Positions 25,151 through 33,900 of a DNA stretch of 64,000 nt are shown piece by piece. Under the pieces are notes generated by a model. It had not been told where the DNA came from. It did not search any database and saw nothing but the letters and a program-made list of their open reading frames with translations. The number at the start of each line of letters is the position of its first letter. Positions within the stretch are counted from its first letter, which is position 1. Source of the DNA: Sphingopyxis sp. YF1 (GTDB lineage: Bacteria > Pseudomonadota > Alphaproteobacteria > Sphingomonadales > Sphingomonadaceae); contig NZ_CP033204.1 in the NCBI RefSeq assembly GCF_022701295.1, positions 1,240,001 through 1,304,000 on the forward strand. Reading direction: 5' to 3'. The translations under genes and the position numbers were made by a program.

Positions 25151-25563
25151 TGCGGGTTGCGCGCGAATTGCGGCAAGCTGGCGGGGATGTCGACCCATGG
25201 GAGCGCCGAAGCGGTCCAGACATGGATGGCCGGGACGAATGCCCCGGGATCGTCGGCGGTGCCCGCCTTGACGATCGCGACCTTGGGCGACGCGGCCGAC
25301 AGCGACCGGATCGGCGATCCGCACGTCGCGCAGAATTGGCGGAGCACGGGCTGGCCGCTTTCGGTGTCCCGATCTTCCCATGTTGCCAGATCGCCCGTGA
25401 GTGCCATCGCGTCGGCGCGCACGACGACATTGACCGAAAAGGCGCTGCCCGACTGGCGGCGGCAATTGCTGCAATGGCATACCGCGACCGCCATCGGCGG
25501 ACCCGACAGGCGGTAGCGCACCGCCCCGCAATTGCATCCGCCCTCGATTTCGGCCTGCGACAT
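25147..25563 (-). CDS. GFA (glutathione-dependent formaldehyde-activating type) zinc protein
   Basis: 138 aa from the ATG at 25563, preceded by GGGAGAAGAGCG. Zinc-site cysteines appear as GGCNCGAVRY, CHCSNCRRQSGSAF and FCATCGSPI, the exact GFA/CENP-V family pattern. Function is rarely known beyond the name; glutathione-linked or S-hydroxymethyl chemistry is possible. It is first in the operon with the CoA transferase and divergent from the aldehyde dehydrogenase across a shared operator. Confidence 0.87.
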   Translation of the reverse strand: MSQAEIEGGCNCGAVRYRLSGPPMAVAVCHCSNCRRQSGSAFSVNVVVRADAMALTGDLATWEDRDTESGQPVLRQFCATCGSPIRSLSAASPKVAIVKAGTADDPGAFVPAIHVWTASALPWVDIPASLPQFARNPQ

Positions 25564-25600
25564 CGCTCTTCTCCCGTCCTTCGCTTTTCCGGTTGCGCTT

Positions 25601-25620
25601 TTATCTAACGTCATTAGTTT
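25601..25620. promoter_or_regulatory. Operator of the module-2 regulon (GFA/ALDH divergent promoter)
   Basis: Minus-strand AAACTAATGACGTTAGATAA, 38 bases before the GFA ATG and 62 before the aldehyde dehydrogenase ATG. Contains CTAA-N5-TTAG. Fourteen of 20 positions are identical in the sites at 31109 and 38195. Confidence 0.7.
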
Positions 25621-25681
25621 GTAAAGGCAGCAACGCACAGCCATGCCCGATCAAGGCGCGCTGGCAAGAGGTGGAGAGGTT

Positions 25682-27094
25682 ATGAGCAGCAATTTCCCGA
25701 TGACGATCGACGGCCGCGCTGTGGAGGCGGCCGCCACCCTCGACGTGCGCAATCCCGCGACGGGTGCGGTATTCGCGCAGGCGCCCGACGCCTCCGCCGC
25801 CGATCTCGACGCCGCGGTCGCCGCTGCAGCCCGCGCCTTTCCCGGCTGGCGCGATACGTCGCCAGCCGAACGCAAGGCGTGCCTCGTCAAGGCCGCCGAG
25901 GCGATCGAGGCGCACGCCGACGAACTCGCCGCGCTGTTCGTCAAGGAACAGGGGCGTCCGCTTCCCGGCGCGAAGATGGAAATCCTCGGCGCCGCGATGT
26001 GGATGAAGGCGACGACGATGCTCGACATCCCCGTCGACGTCACCGAAGACAGCGACACGCGCCGGATCGAGGTGCATCATGTCCCGCTGGGGGTCGTGTG
26101 CGGCATCGTTCCGTGGAATTTCCCGGTGCTGCTCGCATCGTGGAAGATCGGCCCGGCGCTGATGGCGGGGAACACGCTCGTTCTCAAACCCTCGCCCTTC
26201 ACCCCGCTCTGTACCTTGCGCATCGGCGAACTGGTCCGCGACATTTTTCCGGCCGGCGTCATCAACATCATCAGCGGCGGCGATGCGCTCGGCCCGCTGA
26301 TGACCGCGCATCCGGGCTTTGCAAAGATCAGCTTCACCGGTTCGACCGCGACCGGGCGCCGCGTGATGGAATCGGCGGCGAAGGATCTGAAACGCATCAC
26401 GCTCGAACTCGGCGGCAACGACGCCGCGATCGTGCTGCCCGACGTCGATGTCGACGCGGTGGCGGAGCAGTTGTTCGAGGGCGCCTTTCACAATACGGCG
26501 CAGGTCTGCGTCGCGACCAAGCGGCTCTACATCCATGCCGACATCTACGACCGGCTGCGCGACCGGCTGCATCAGCTCGCCAGGGAGTTGCCGGTTGGCG
26601 ACGGGGCCGAGCAGGGCAATCGTTACGGCCCGATCCAGAACGAGCCGCAATATCGCCGGGTGCTCGCGCTCCTCGATGATGCGCGTGCGAACGGGCTGAC
26701 GTTGCTCGAAGGCGGTTCGGTGCCCGATCAAGGCTATTTTGTGCCGCTGACGCTGGTCGACAATCCGCCCGAGGACAGCCGCGTCGTCGTCGAAGAGGCG
26801 TTCGGGCCGGTGCTGCCGCTCCTGAAATTCACCGACATCGACGATGTCGTCGCGCGCGCCAACGACACCGAATATGGTCTTGCGGGCGCGGTATGGTCCG
26901 GCGACGTCGCGGCGGCGACAGCGATCGCGCACCGGCTTGACACCGGCACCGTCTGGATCAACCAGAATCTCCAGTCGACACCCTTCACCCCGCTTGCAGG
27001 GGCGAAGCAGTCGGGCTTCGGTCAGGAGAATGGCGTGCCGGGTCTGCTCGAATTCACCCGCCCCAAGGCGATCTTCATTCCGAAAGCGGCCTGA
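25682..27094 (+). CDS. NAD(P)-dependent aldehyde dehydrogenase
   Basis: 470 aa. The ATG at 25682 follows GGAGAGGTT; an in-frame ATG at 25643 has no ribosome binding site. Motifs: GIVPWNFPVLLASWKIGPAL, FTGSTATGRRVMESAA, general base Glu242 in LELGGND, and nucleophile Cys276 in NTAQVCVATKRLY, where Thr-Ala replaces the usual x-Gly before Gln. C-terminal FGPVLPLLKF is normal. It oxidises an aldehyde, probably from a P450- or GMC-made alcohol, to the acid before CoA activation. It is translated just before the acyl-CoA dehydrogenase gene (4-base gap) and is under the operator at 25601. Confidence 0.9.
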   Translation: MSSNFPMTIDGRAVEAAATLDVRNPATGAVFAQAPDASAADLDAAVAAAARAFPGWRDTSPAERKACLVKAAEAIEAHADELAALFVKEQGRPLPGAKMEILGAAMWMKATTMLDIPVDVTEDSDTRRIEVHHVPLGVVCGIVPWNFPVLLASWKIGPALMAGNTLVLKPSPFTPLCTLRIGELVRDIFPAGVINIISGGDALGPLMTAHPGFAKISFTGSTATGRRVMESAAKDLKRITLELGGNDAAIVLPDVDVDAVAEQLFEGAFHNTAQVCVATKRLYIHADIYDRLRDRLHQLARELPVGDGAEQGNRYGPIQNEPQYRRVLALLDDARANGLTLLEGGSVPDQGYFVPLTLVDNPPEDSRVVVEEAFGPVLPLLKFTDIDDVVARANDTEYGLAGAVWSGDVAAATAIAHRLDTGTVWINQNLQSTPFTPLAGAKQSGFGQENGVPGLLEFTRPKAIFIPKAA

Positions 27095-27098
27095 TCCG

Positions 27099-28304
27099 AT
27101 GCAGCTCAGCGCGCAGGACGAGGCATTCCGCGAAGAGGTTCGCGCTTTCTTCGCCGCCGAGCTGACGCCCGAGCTGCGCCGCGCGGGCAAGCTGATGACG
27201 TCGGTCTATGCCGACCATGAATCGCAAATGGCCTGGCAGGAAAAGCTGCATGCCAAGGGTTGGGCGGCGCCCGCCTGGCCGGTGGAGCATGGCGGCTGCG
27301 ACTGGAGCGTCGTCCAGCACCATATCTTCGCGAGCGAGCGCGTCCGCGCCGGCGCGCCGCCGGTGTCGCCGATGGGGATCAAGATGTGCGGCCCCGCGAT
27401 CATCGGCTTCGGCACCGACGAGCAAAAGGCGTTCTTCCTGCCGCGGATGCTGAACGGCGAGCATTTCTGGTGCCAGGGCTATTCCGAACCCGGCGCGGGG
27501 TCGGACCTCGCCGCGCTCCAGATGAAGGCGGTGCGCGACGGCGACGACCTTGTCTGCACCGGCACGAAAATCTGGACCACGCACGCGAACGTCGCGAACT
27601 GGATCTTCTGCCTCGTCCGCACGACGAAGACCGAACGCAAGCAGCAGGGCATCACCTTCCTGCTGATCGACATGACGTCGCCGGGGATCGAAGTGCGCCC
27701 GATTATCATGGCATCGGGCGAGCATATCCAGAACCAGATTTTCTTCGACAATGTCCGTGTGCCGGTCGCGAATGTCCTGGGCGAAATCGACAATGGCTGG
27801 ACGGTCGCCAAATATCTGCTCGAATTCGAACGCGGCGGCAGCGCCTATGCGCCCGAGATCGAGGTCGCGCTCGACGAACTGGCGCAGCAGGTCGCGGCGC
27901 AGCCGGCGGGCCCCGCGCGCACGTTGCTCGACGTGCGGATCGCCGAAGCGCGCATCCGCTGCGATATCCTCGCCCGGCTCGAAAGCGATATCCTCTCGCG
28001 CCTGTCGGCGGGCGCGCCGACCGGCGCCGATGCCTCGATGATGAAAATCCTCGGCACCGAATTGCAGCAGCGCGTGACCGAACTCGCGTTGGATGCCGCG
28101 GGGCCGCTCGCCCGCGCATTCCAGCCCGGCATCGCGATGCCCGGCGGTCCGATCCCCGGCCACATTCTCGACGATTATTGCAGCGGCGACGTGTGGCAGG
28201 CGATCGCGCCGCTCCATTACCTCAACGAACGCGCGAGCAGCATCTACGCCGGGACGAACGAGATCCAGCGCGGGATTTTGGCGAAGGCGGAACTGGGTCT
28301 CTAA
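27099..28304 (+). CDS. Acyl-CoA dehydrogenase, large subunit type
   Basis: 401 aa FAD flavoprotein. Conserved segments: QGYSEPGAGSDLAALQMKA and GTKIWTTHANVANWIFCLVRT (FAD/substrate loop), GITFLLIDM, and C-terminal IYAGTNEIQRGILAKAELGL. The extended N-terminus MQLSAQDEAFREEVRAFF is normal. In steroid and terpene degradation such enzymes often work as hetero-oligomers of two unlike FadE/ChsE subunits. The shorter acyl-CoA dehydrogenase at 28407-29411, transcribed convergently from the same regulon, is the likely partner. It introduces the alpha-beta double bond in a CoA ester. Confidence 0.88.
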   Translation: MQLSAQDEAFREEVRAFFAAELTPELRRAGKLMTSVYADHESQMAWQEKLHAKGWAAPAWPVEHGGCDWSVVQHHIFASERVRAGAPPVSPMGIKMCGPAIIGFGTDEQKAFFLPRMLNGEHFWCQGYSEPGAGSDLAALQMKAVRDGDDLVCTGTKIWTTHANVANWIFCLVRTTKTERKQQGITFLLIDMTSPGIEVRPIIMASGEHIQNQIFFDNVRVPVANVLGEIDNGWTVAKYLLEFERGGSAYAPEIEVALDELAQQVAAQPAGPARTLLDVRIAEARIRCDILARLESDILSRLSAGAPTGADASMMKILGTELQQRVTELALDAAGPLARAFQPGIAMPGGPIPGHILDDYCSGDVWQAIAPLHYLNERASSIYAGTNEIQRGILAKAELGL

Positions 28305-28305
28305 A

Positions 28306-28396
28306 GCTCGTCATTGCGAGGAGCCAAAGGCGACGCGGCAATCCAGATTAGGCGCAAACCGCCCTGGATTGCTTCGCTCCGCTCACAATGACGAGC
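28306..28396. repeat. Palindromic intergenic repeat (REP-like) between convergent genes
   Basis: GCTCGTCATTGCGAG (28306-28320) and CTCACAATGACGAGC (28382-28396) form the outer arms, and GGCAATCCAGATTAGG / CCCTGGATTGCTTCGC form inner arms. It fits the class of mobile palindromic repeats built on 'TCATTGCGAG...CAATCC' found in many sphingomonad and other proteobacterial genomes. It fills the gap between the two acyl-CoA dehydrogenase genes and could terminate both transcripts. Confidence 0.7.
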
Positions 28397-28406
28397 CTGT
28401 TTAGGC

Positions 28407-29411
28407 TCAGCCCAGCGCCATGTAGCGCGCCAGATGCTCGTCGCGCGTGCCATATTCGCTTTCGATCACCGTCAGCCGCTTGAACAGCGCCGACACCGGA
28501 AGCTCTTCGGTCATGCCCATGCCGCCGTGCAACTGCACCGCATTTTGCCCGACGAAGCGCCCGGCGTCGGCGATCGTGACCTTGGCGGCGCTGATCGCCT
28601 TCGTGCGTCCGGCCGGATCGAGGTCGAGCGCGTCGGCAGCCAGCGCCGCGGCGGCAGCGGCACGGCGTGCCTCGATATGCATGTCGACCAGCCGGTGCTG
28701 CACGACCTGAAAGCTTGAGATCGCTTTCCCGAACTGTTCGCGCTGGACGCAGTAATCGCGCGTATCGGCAACGAGCCGCGCCATGATCGCGGCCGCTTCG
28801 GCGGCGATGGCGGCGGCGCCCAGATCGAGAATGTCTGCGATATCTTCGGGCTCGACCGCCAGTCGCGCGTCGGCCGGGACCGTCACATCGTCGAGCAGCA
28901 GGTCGGCGGCGCGGCGGCCGTCGATCGTCGGATAGGCCTTCATCGCCAGTGCTTCGCGTTCGATCAGGAAGGCGGCGGGACCGTCGTTGGTATGGGCAGT
29001 CACGATCACCGCATCGGCCTCGGCTGCACCGATGGACAGCAGCTTGCCGCCCGACAGGCGCCAGCCTGCGGCGTCGATCGCCGCGCGCGCGGGCTCGCGG
29101 TCGTCGATCGATGCAAGGGCCAGCTTCGCCTCGCCCGCGGTGACGCGCGGCAGCCAGCGCGCCGCCGCATCGCCGCCCGCACGGTCGAGCAGGATGCCCG
29201 CGAGCAGCACGCATTCGAGATAGGGCAGGGCGATCGCCCTCGGTCCGAGCACCTCCAGCACCGCAAAGCCGTCGCGCGGCGGCAGGCCCAGCCCGCCATG
29301 CGCTTCGGCGAAGGGCAGGCCGAGTACGCCCGCATCGGCCAGTGCCTGCCAGCCGTCGTCACCGGACTTCAGCCGGTCGAACCGTGCGGCGAGGGCATCC
29401 TTCAATTCCAT
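28407..29411 (-). CDS. Acyl-CoA dehydrogenase, small subunit type
   Basis: 334 aa from the ATG at 29411, one base after the GMC stop (TGAGATG), so the two are coupled; frame upstream of this is not used. The N-terminal alpha domain (LADAGVLGLPFAEAHGGLGLPPRDGFAVLE) and C-terminal domain (YCVQREQFGKAISSFQVVQHRLVDMHIEARRA; AVQLHGGMGMTEELPVSALFKRL) are clear. The middle beta domain is shortened and lacks the strong FAD loop seen in the larger enzyme. This matches the smaller partner of heteromeric steroid/terpenoid-type acyl-CoA dehydrogenases. Expected to pair with the 401-aa subunit; a stand-alone role is possible. Confidence 0.85.
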   Translation of the reverse strand: MELKDALAARFDRLKSGDDGWQALADAGVLGLPFAEAHGGLGLPPRDGFAVLEVLGPRAIALPYLECVLLAGILLDRAGGDAAARWLPRVTAGEAKLALASIDDREPARAAIDAAGWRLSGGKLLSIGAAEADAVIVTAHTNDGPAAFLIEREALAMKAYPTIDGRRAADLLLDDVTVPADARLAVEPEDIADILDLGAAAIAAEAAAIMARLVADTRDYCVQREQFGKAISSFQVVQHRLVDMHIEARRAAAAAALAADALDLDPAGRTKAISAAKVTIADAGRFVGQNAVQLHGGMGMTEELPVSALFKRLTVIESEYGTRDEHLARYMALG

Positions 29412-29412
29412 C

Positions 29413-31029
29413 TCAGTCCGCCTTCGCTTGCGGCGCGTCGCGCCGGATGACGTCGGCGGCGCGCCATGCCATCGCCATCGTCGGGCCATTGGTGTTGCCC
29501 GACGGTATCACCGGCATCACCGACGTGTCGATGACGCGAAGCCCTTGCGTGCCGCGGACGCGCAGCGCCGGATCGACGACCGAGGCGTCATCCTTGCCCA
29601 TCCGGCAACTGCCGACCGCATGATAGCCGCAGGTGCCGAAACGGTCATAGGCGTCCATGATCTCGGCATCGCCGTCGAAGGCGGGACCGGGCATTGTCTC
29701 TTCGGCGATCATGCCCGCCAGCGGCGCCTGCTTCGCATAATCGCGCATCACGCGCACCGCGCCGGTCATCGCGGCGCGATCCTCTTCGGTCGCGCGGTAA
29801 TTGGGCTTGAAGCTCGCCGCGGCGTCGGGATCGCGCGTCGCGATATGAATGCTCCCGCGCGAGGTCGGGCGCAGCGGATAGACGACTGCATTCATGCCGG
29901 GATGTTTTTCGAGTTGCGTGCGCTGCGTCGCCATGTCGAAGCTGAACGGCGCGATCAGCATCTGCGCGTCGGGGCGGTTGAGCCCCGGCCGCGTCTTGAA
30001 CCAGCCGCCGATCTCGTATGCCGCCGCCGACATCGGGCCGTCGCCGGTGAGATAATATTTGAGCGTCGCGAGCAGCAGGCGCCAGCCGCCGAAGACCCGG
30101 TTCTGCGACAGCGCCTCCTTGGTCAGCTTCCATTGCATGATGATGCCGCGATGCTCGATCAGCCCTTCGCCGACCTCGGGATTGTGATGGACGAGCGGGA
30201 TGCCCAGCGCGGCGAGACGCGCGCTGTCGCCGATGCCGGAGCGTTCGAGGATCGCGGGGCTCGCCATCGCGCCGCCGCAGACGATCACCTCATGCGCGGC
30301 GTCGATCGTCTCGCGCGCACCATTGTGCAGCACCTCGACCCCGACCGCGCGCGTGCCGTCGAAGATCACGCGGTCGACGGTGCGGTCGGTCAAGACGGTG
30401 AGGTTAGGGCGTTTCTCGGCGGGGCGCAGGAACGCCTGTGCGGCGCTCTGGCGCTTGCCCTTGAAGATCGTGCGCGGGGCATAGCCGATTGCGACCTGAT
30501 CGTCGGGCGCGTTGACGTCGCGCTTGTTCGTCCAGCCCATCGCTTCGCCTGCCGCGACCTGCGCATCGCTGATCGGCAGGCGCTGCGTCGGCATCGAAAT
30601 CTTCATCGGCCCCGCGTCGCCGCGCGTTTCGTCGGCGCCCAGTTCGTGATTCTCGAACGCGCGATAGGCCGCGCCGATATGCGTCCAGCTCCAGTCGTCG
30701 CTCGACTGTTCGGCGATCGCGTCGAAATCGGCGGGCTGGCCGCGCACATACATCATGCCGTTGACCGACGACGACCCGCCGAGCACGCGCCCGCGCACCC
30801 AGGCTTCGGACTGGCCCGCGGTCGACGCCTCGGGTTCGCTCATATGGACCCACAGATGCTTGGAATCCTGCATCACCTTTGCCAGCCCCTTGGGCATAGC
30901 GATAAAGGGATGGCGGTCGCGCGGCCCCGCCTCGATCAGCGCGACGCGGATCGCGGGATTTTCCGACAGGCGATAGGCGAGCACGCATCCTGCCGCCCCG
31001 GCGCCGCATATGACATAATCGAATTGCAT
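29413..31029 (-). CDS. GMC-family FAD alcohol dehydrogenase/oxidoreductase
   Basis: 538 aa. N-terminal FAD dinucleotide motif VICGAGAAGCVLAYRLSE (residues 6-23), GMC signature VRGRVLGGSSSVNGMMYVRG (about 78-98), second signature GAMASPAILERSGIG, and C-terminal GYHAVGSCRMGKDD with the catalytic His, then VIDTSVMPVIPSGNTNGPTMAMAW. This is the choline/polyethylene-glycol/long-chain alcohol dehydrogenase branch. It likely oxidises a hydroxyl made by the P450 or Rieske enzyme to an aldehyde or ketone for the aldehyde dehydrogenase. It shares the operator at 31109 with the divergent Rieske operon and is coupled to the small acyl-CoA dehydrogenase. Confidence 0.9.
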   Translation of the reverse strand: MQFDYVICGAGAAGCVLAYRLSENPAIRVALIEAGPRDRHPFIAMPKGLAKVMQDSKHLWVHMSEPEASTAGQSEAWVRGRVLGGSSSVNGMMYVRGQPADFDAIAEQSSDDWSWTHIGAAYRAFENHELGADETRGDAGPMKISMPTQRLPISDAQVAAGEAMGWTNKRDVNAPDDQVAIGYAPRTIFKGKRQSAAQAFLRPAEKRPNLTVLTDRTVDRVIFDGTRAVGVEVLHNGARETIDAAHEVIVCGGAMASPAILERSGIGDSARLAALGIPLVHHNPEVGEGLIEHRGIIMQWKLTKEALSQNRVFGGWRLLLATLKYYLTGDGPMSAAAYEIGGWFKTRPGLNRPDAQMLIAPFSFDMATQRTQLEKHPGMNAVVYPLRPTSRGSIHIATRDPDAAASFKPNYRATEEDRAAMTGAVRVMRDYAKQAPLAGMIAEETMPGPAFDGDAEIMDAYDRFGTCGYHAVGSCRMGKDDASVVDPALRVRGTQGLRVIDTSVMPVIPSGNTNGPTMAMAWRAADVIRRDAPQAKAD

Positions 31030-31108
31030 CGCCTCTTCCCTTTGATATTCCAGGTTTTTTTTCCGGTTTCTCGCGTCGTTCGCTATCGATCGACGACCCC
31101 GTCATAAA

Positions 31109-31128
31109 AAACTATTGTTATTAGGTAA
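31109..31128. promoter_or_regulatory. Operator of the module-2 regulon (GMC/Rieske divergent promoter)
   Basis: AAACTATTGTTATTAGGTAA, ending 45 bases before the Rieske ATG and starting 80 bases before the GMC ATG. AAACTA and TTAG-TAA are identical to the sites at 25601 and 38195. Confidence 0.72.
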
Positions 31129-31173
31129 AGGGTGGAATAGGGTGTCTGCAACGACAAGGAGAGGATTGGCGAT

Positions 31174-32352
31174 ATGCGCGAAGTTGCAGAAGTTGCTCGC
31201 CCCGCCCGCAAGGTGACCACGCTGGCCGAGCTGACCCCCAGCCAGATCGAGGCGATCCGCAAGATTCCGGCCGAAAAGGATGCCGTCGTCATACCCTTCG
31301 GCGCGACCCGCCCCAATGCGATTTTCACGGGGCAGGCGCGTTTCGACCTCGAACAGGAAAAGATCTTCCGCCGCTATCCGGTGCCGGTCACCGTCTCGGC
31401 GCTGCTCGAACCCGGCAGCATCGTCGCCAACGACAGCTACGGCTTTCCGATGCTCGTGTCGCGCACCCGCGACGGCGCGATCAAGGCGTTCGTCAACGCC
31501 TGCCAGCACAAGGGCTCGAAGCTTATCGAGGATTGCGCGGTCCACAAGCAGGCGCGCGTCACCTGTCCCTATCATGCCTGGACCTATGGTATCGACGGCA
31601 AGCTGATCGGCGTGTCGCGCAGTGAGGCCTTCGAGAATTTCGACAAGGGCAAGCGCGGGCTGGTCGAGCTCGAAGCGCGCGAATGGGGGGGCATCGTCTA
31701 TGTCCAGCTCAATCGTGCCATTCCCGCCGACTGGTCGCAGCTCTCGCCGCAGGTGGCCGAGGATTTCGAGGCGCTCGGGATTGCAGCGGCGCATGTCTAT
31801 GGTCGCAAGAGCTTCGACCTCAAGGCGAACTGGAAGGTCGTCCTCGAACCCTTCCTCGAAGGATATCATGTCCAGCGGCTCCACGCGGCGTCGATCGGCG
31901 ACCGCTTTCAGGACGCACCGAACATCGTCGACATGTTCGGGCCGAGCATCCGGCAGGTTTCGGGGCGCATCGGCTATGTCCCCGAAATGCTCGACGAGGA
32001 TCCATCGGCGAACGTCCACAAGCTCGTGACCCACGCCTATACGGCCTTTCCCAACTGCGTCGTGATCACCAGCCAATATTATACCAGCGTCATGCTGCTG
32101 ATACCTCGCGCGCCCGGTCGCACGACGGTCGAATATTTCATGCTGACGCCCGAAGCCGCGACGACGCCCAAGGCCGAGGAAGTGTTTGCGCGCTCCTACG
32201 AACTGATTCTGGGCGTCTTTGGCGGCGAGGATTTCCGGGCGGCCGAGATCAGTCAGCAGGGTCTCGAGGCGGGCGTTCCGGAAGAAACCGTCTATTGCGG
32301 GCTCGAGAGCAATATCGTCCGCTATTATGAGGCGATCGAAGCGCTGCTGTGA
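31174..32352 (+). CDS. Rieske non-heme iron oxygenase, alpha (catalytic) subunit
   Basis: 392 aa. Rieske [2Fe-2S] ligands C110-x-H112 (NACQHKGSKL) and C131-x2-H134 (TCPYHAWTYG); mononuclear iron site in EPFLEGYHVQRLH with His232 and His237, the third ligand being a downstream acidic residue. No beta subunit gene is nearby, as in the single-component-alpha mono-oxygenases (KshA, vanillate demethylase or carnitine-oxygenase type). The spacing between the two Rieske ligand pairs (18 residues) is normal. It needs a reductase encoded elsewhere. First gene of a five-gene operon (ligase, P450, DUF35, thiolase-like) behind the operator at 31109. Probable hydroxylation or dealkylation of the module's substrate. 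Confidence 0.9.
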   Translation: MREVAEVARPARKVTTLAELTPSQIEAIRKIPAEKDAVVIPFGATRPNAIFTGQARFDLEQEKIFRRYPVPVTVSALLEPGSIVANDSYGFPMLVSRTRDGAIKAFVNACQHKGSKLIEDCAVHKQARVTCPYHAWTYGIDGKLIGVSRSEAFENFDKGKRGLVELEAREWGGIVYVQLNRAIPADWSQLSPQVAEDFEALGIAAAHVYGRKSFDLKANWKVVLEPFLEGYHVQRLHAASIGDRFQDAPNIVDMFGPSIRQVSGRIGYVPEMLDEDPSANVHKLVTHAYTAFPNCVVITSQYYTSVMLLIPRAPGRTTVEYFMLTPEAATTPKAEEVFARSYELILGVFGGEDFRAAEISQQGLEAGVPEETVYCGLESNIVRYYEAIEALL

Positions 32353-32390
32353 TCGGTAAACCGGCGAGAGACCGGATGGAGAGGGACTGA

Positions 32391-33890
32391 ATGGCGCAGA
32401 CGCTATCGAGCGCATTGGCCTGGTGGGCACGGATGCGCCCCGAGCAGCCCGCGGTGGTGCTCGGCGGCGACCGGCTGAGCTATGCCGATTACAAGGCGTG
32501 GTCCGACCGGATCGCCGCGATGCTGGAGGCCGATGGATTGCAACCCGGCGATCGCGTCGCGATCTGTTCGACCAACAGCCTGGCCTATTGCGCGCTGATC
32601 ATGGGGATCATCCGCGCCGGCGGGATCGTCAACCCGGTCAATTTCCGGTTCACGCCACGCGAGATTCGCGAACTGTGCGAGACGACCGAGCCGCGCTTCA
32701 CCTTTGCCGCACCCGATTTTGCAGCGAATGTGACCGCGGCGGGGCTCTCGCCGCGCGCCATGGCCGAGGTCGAAGCGCTGCGCCACGGGAACACCGCCGC
32801 CGTCGCACACGATCCCGAGCCCGACGCGGCGGTGGTGATCATCGCGACCAGCGGTTCGACGGCAAAGCCGAAGGGGGTGGTGTTCACCAACCGTTCGATG
32901 ACTGTCTATGCCGCCTGCTGGTCGCTCGAGGAAACCTCCTCGTCGCCGGGCGCGCGCGTGATCAGCCTCGCGCCGCTCAATACCTCGGCGGGTTTCGTCC
33001 AGCTCATCCACTATACGATGCAGGGCTGCACCATCTTCATGGAGCCCGCTTTCGTCCCCGACGCGATCCTGCAATTGCTGCAGGACGAGAAGATCAATTG
33101 CTTCGGTGCGGTGCCGACCTTCTTCGAGGCGATTGCGCGCTGTCCGGGGTTCGCCGACGCCGACCTTTCGTCGATCCGCCTCGCGACCGCGGGCGGCGCG
33201 CGCGTCAGCCGGCAATTGCTCGACGTCTGGAAGGCAAAGGGGATTACGATCCGCCAGATCTACGGCCAGACCGAGGTCGGCGGGAACGTCACGATGATGC
33301 CCGAGCATCTCGCGATGGACGAGCCCGAAAAATGCGGCTGGGGCGGTATCTTCATGGAGGTGCGCGTGCTGCGTCCCGACGGCAGCGACTGCGACCCCGG
33401 CGAGCCGGGCGAGATCGTCATGCGCTCGCCCGGCATGATGCAGGGCTATTGGCGCAATCCTGAGGAGACCGCGAAGGCGATCCGCGACGGCTGGCTCTGG
33501 TCGGGCGACATCGGCATCCGCGACGAACGCGGCCTGCTGACCTTCGTCGACCGGATGAAGGACCTGATCATCTCGGGCGGGCTCAACATTTCGGCGGCCG
33601 AGGTCGAGCGTGTCGTGTGCGAATTTCCGGGCGTGGTCGAGGCGCTGGCGATCGCCGCGCCCGATCCCAAGTTCGGGGAGACGCCGTTCGTCGTCTATCA
33701 CGCCGCGGCCGAGGTCGACGTCGCGGCGTTGATCGATCACTGCAACACCAATCTCTCGAACTACAAGGTGCCGCGCTACGTCGCCTTTTCGCCCGAGCCG
33801 CTGCCGCGGCTCGCCACAGGAAAATTGTCCAAACCCGCGGTGCGCGAGCTTTATGCCGGCGCACATGAGACGATGGAGCGTGTGCGATGA
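32391..33890 (+). CDS. AMP-forming acyl-CoA ligase
   Basis: 499 aa, ANL superfamily. The P-loop ATSGSTAKPKGVVFTNRS starts at about residue 152, followed by the adenylate motif YGQTEVGGNVTM, WSGDIGIRD, hinge DRMKDLIISGGLNISAAEVE, and the C-terminal lysine in LPRLATGKLSKPAVRE. The order matches fatty-acid/steroid-side-chain CoA ligases. It activates a pathway acid with ATP and CoA, feeding the two acyl-CoA dehydrogenases. It starts 38 bases after the Rieske gene with a GGAGAGGGACTGA ribosome binding site, and the P450 follows after 10 bases. Confidence 0.9.
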   Translation: MAQTLSSALAWWARMRPEQPAVVLGGDRLSYADYKAWSDRIAAMLEADGLQPGDRVAICSTNSLAYCALIMGIIRAGGIVNPVNFRFTPREIRELCETTEPRFTFAAPDFAANVTAAGLSPRAMAEVEALRHGNTAAVAHDPEPDAAVVIIATSGSTAKPKGVVFTNRSMTVYAACWSLEETSSSPGARVISLAPLNTSAGFVQLIHYTMQGCTIFMEPAFVPDAILQLLQDEKINCFGAVPTFFEAIARCPGFADADLSSIRLATAGGARVSRQLLDVWKAKGITIRQIYGQTEVGGNVTMMPEHLAMDEPEKCGWGGIFMEVRVLRPDGSDCDPGEPGEIVMRSPGMMQGYWRNPEETAKAIRDGWLWSGDIGIRDERGLLTFVDRMKDLIISGGLNISAAEVERVVCEFPGVVEALAIAAPDPKFGETPFVVYHAAAEVDVAALIDHCNTNLSNYKVPRYVAFSPEPLPRLATGKLSKPAVRELYAGAHETMERVR

Positions 33891-33900
33891 GGAACCCGAC

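Noticed and set aside
22937..25537. Extended 866-codon version of the CoA transferase
   Set aside because: The first 129 codons are a shadow of the GFA gene. The ATG at 25150 is coupled to the GFA stop.
31174..32352. Calling the Rieske protein KshA (3-ketosteroid 9-alpha-hydroxylase)
   Set aside because: Size and single-alpha form would fit, but the motifs are generic and no KstD, KshB or ring-cleavage genes are nearby.
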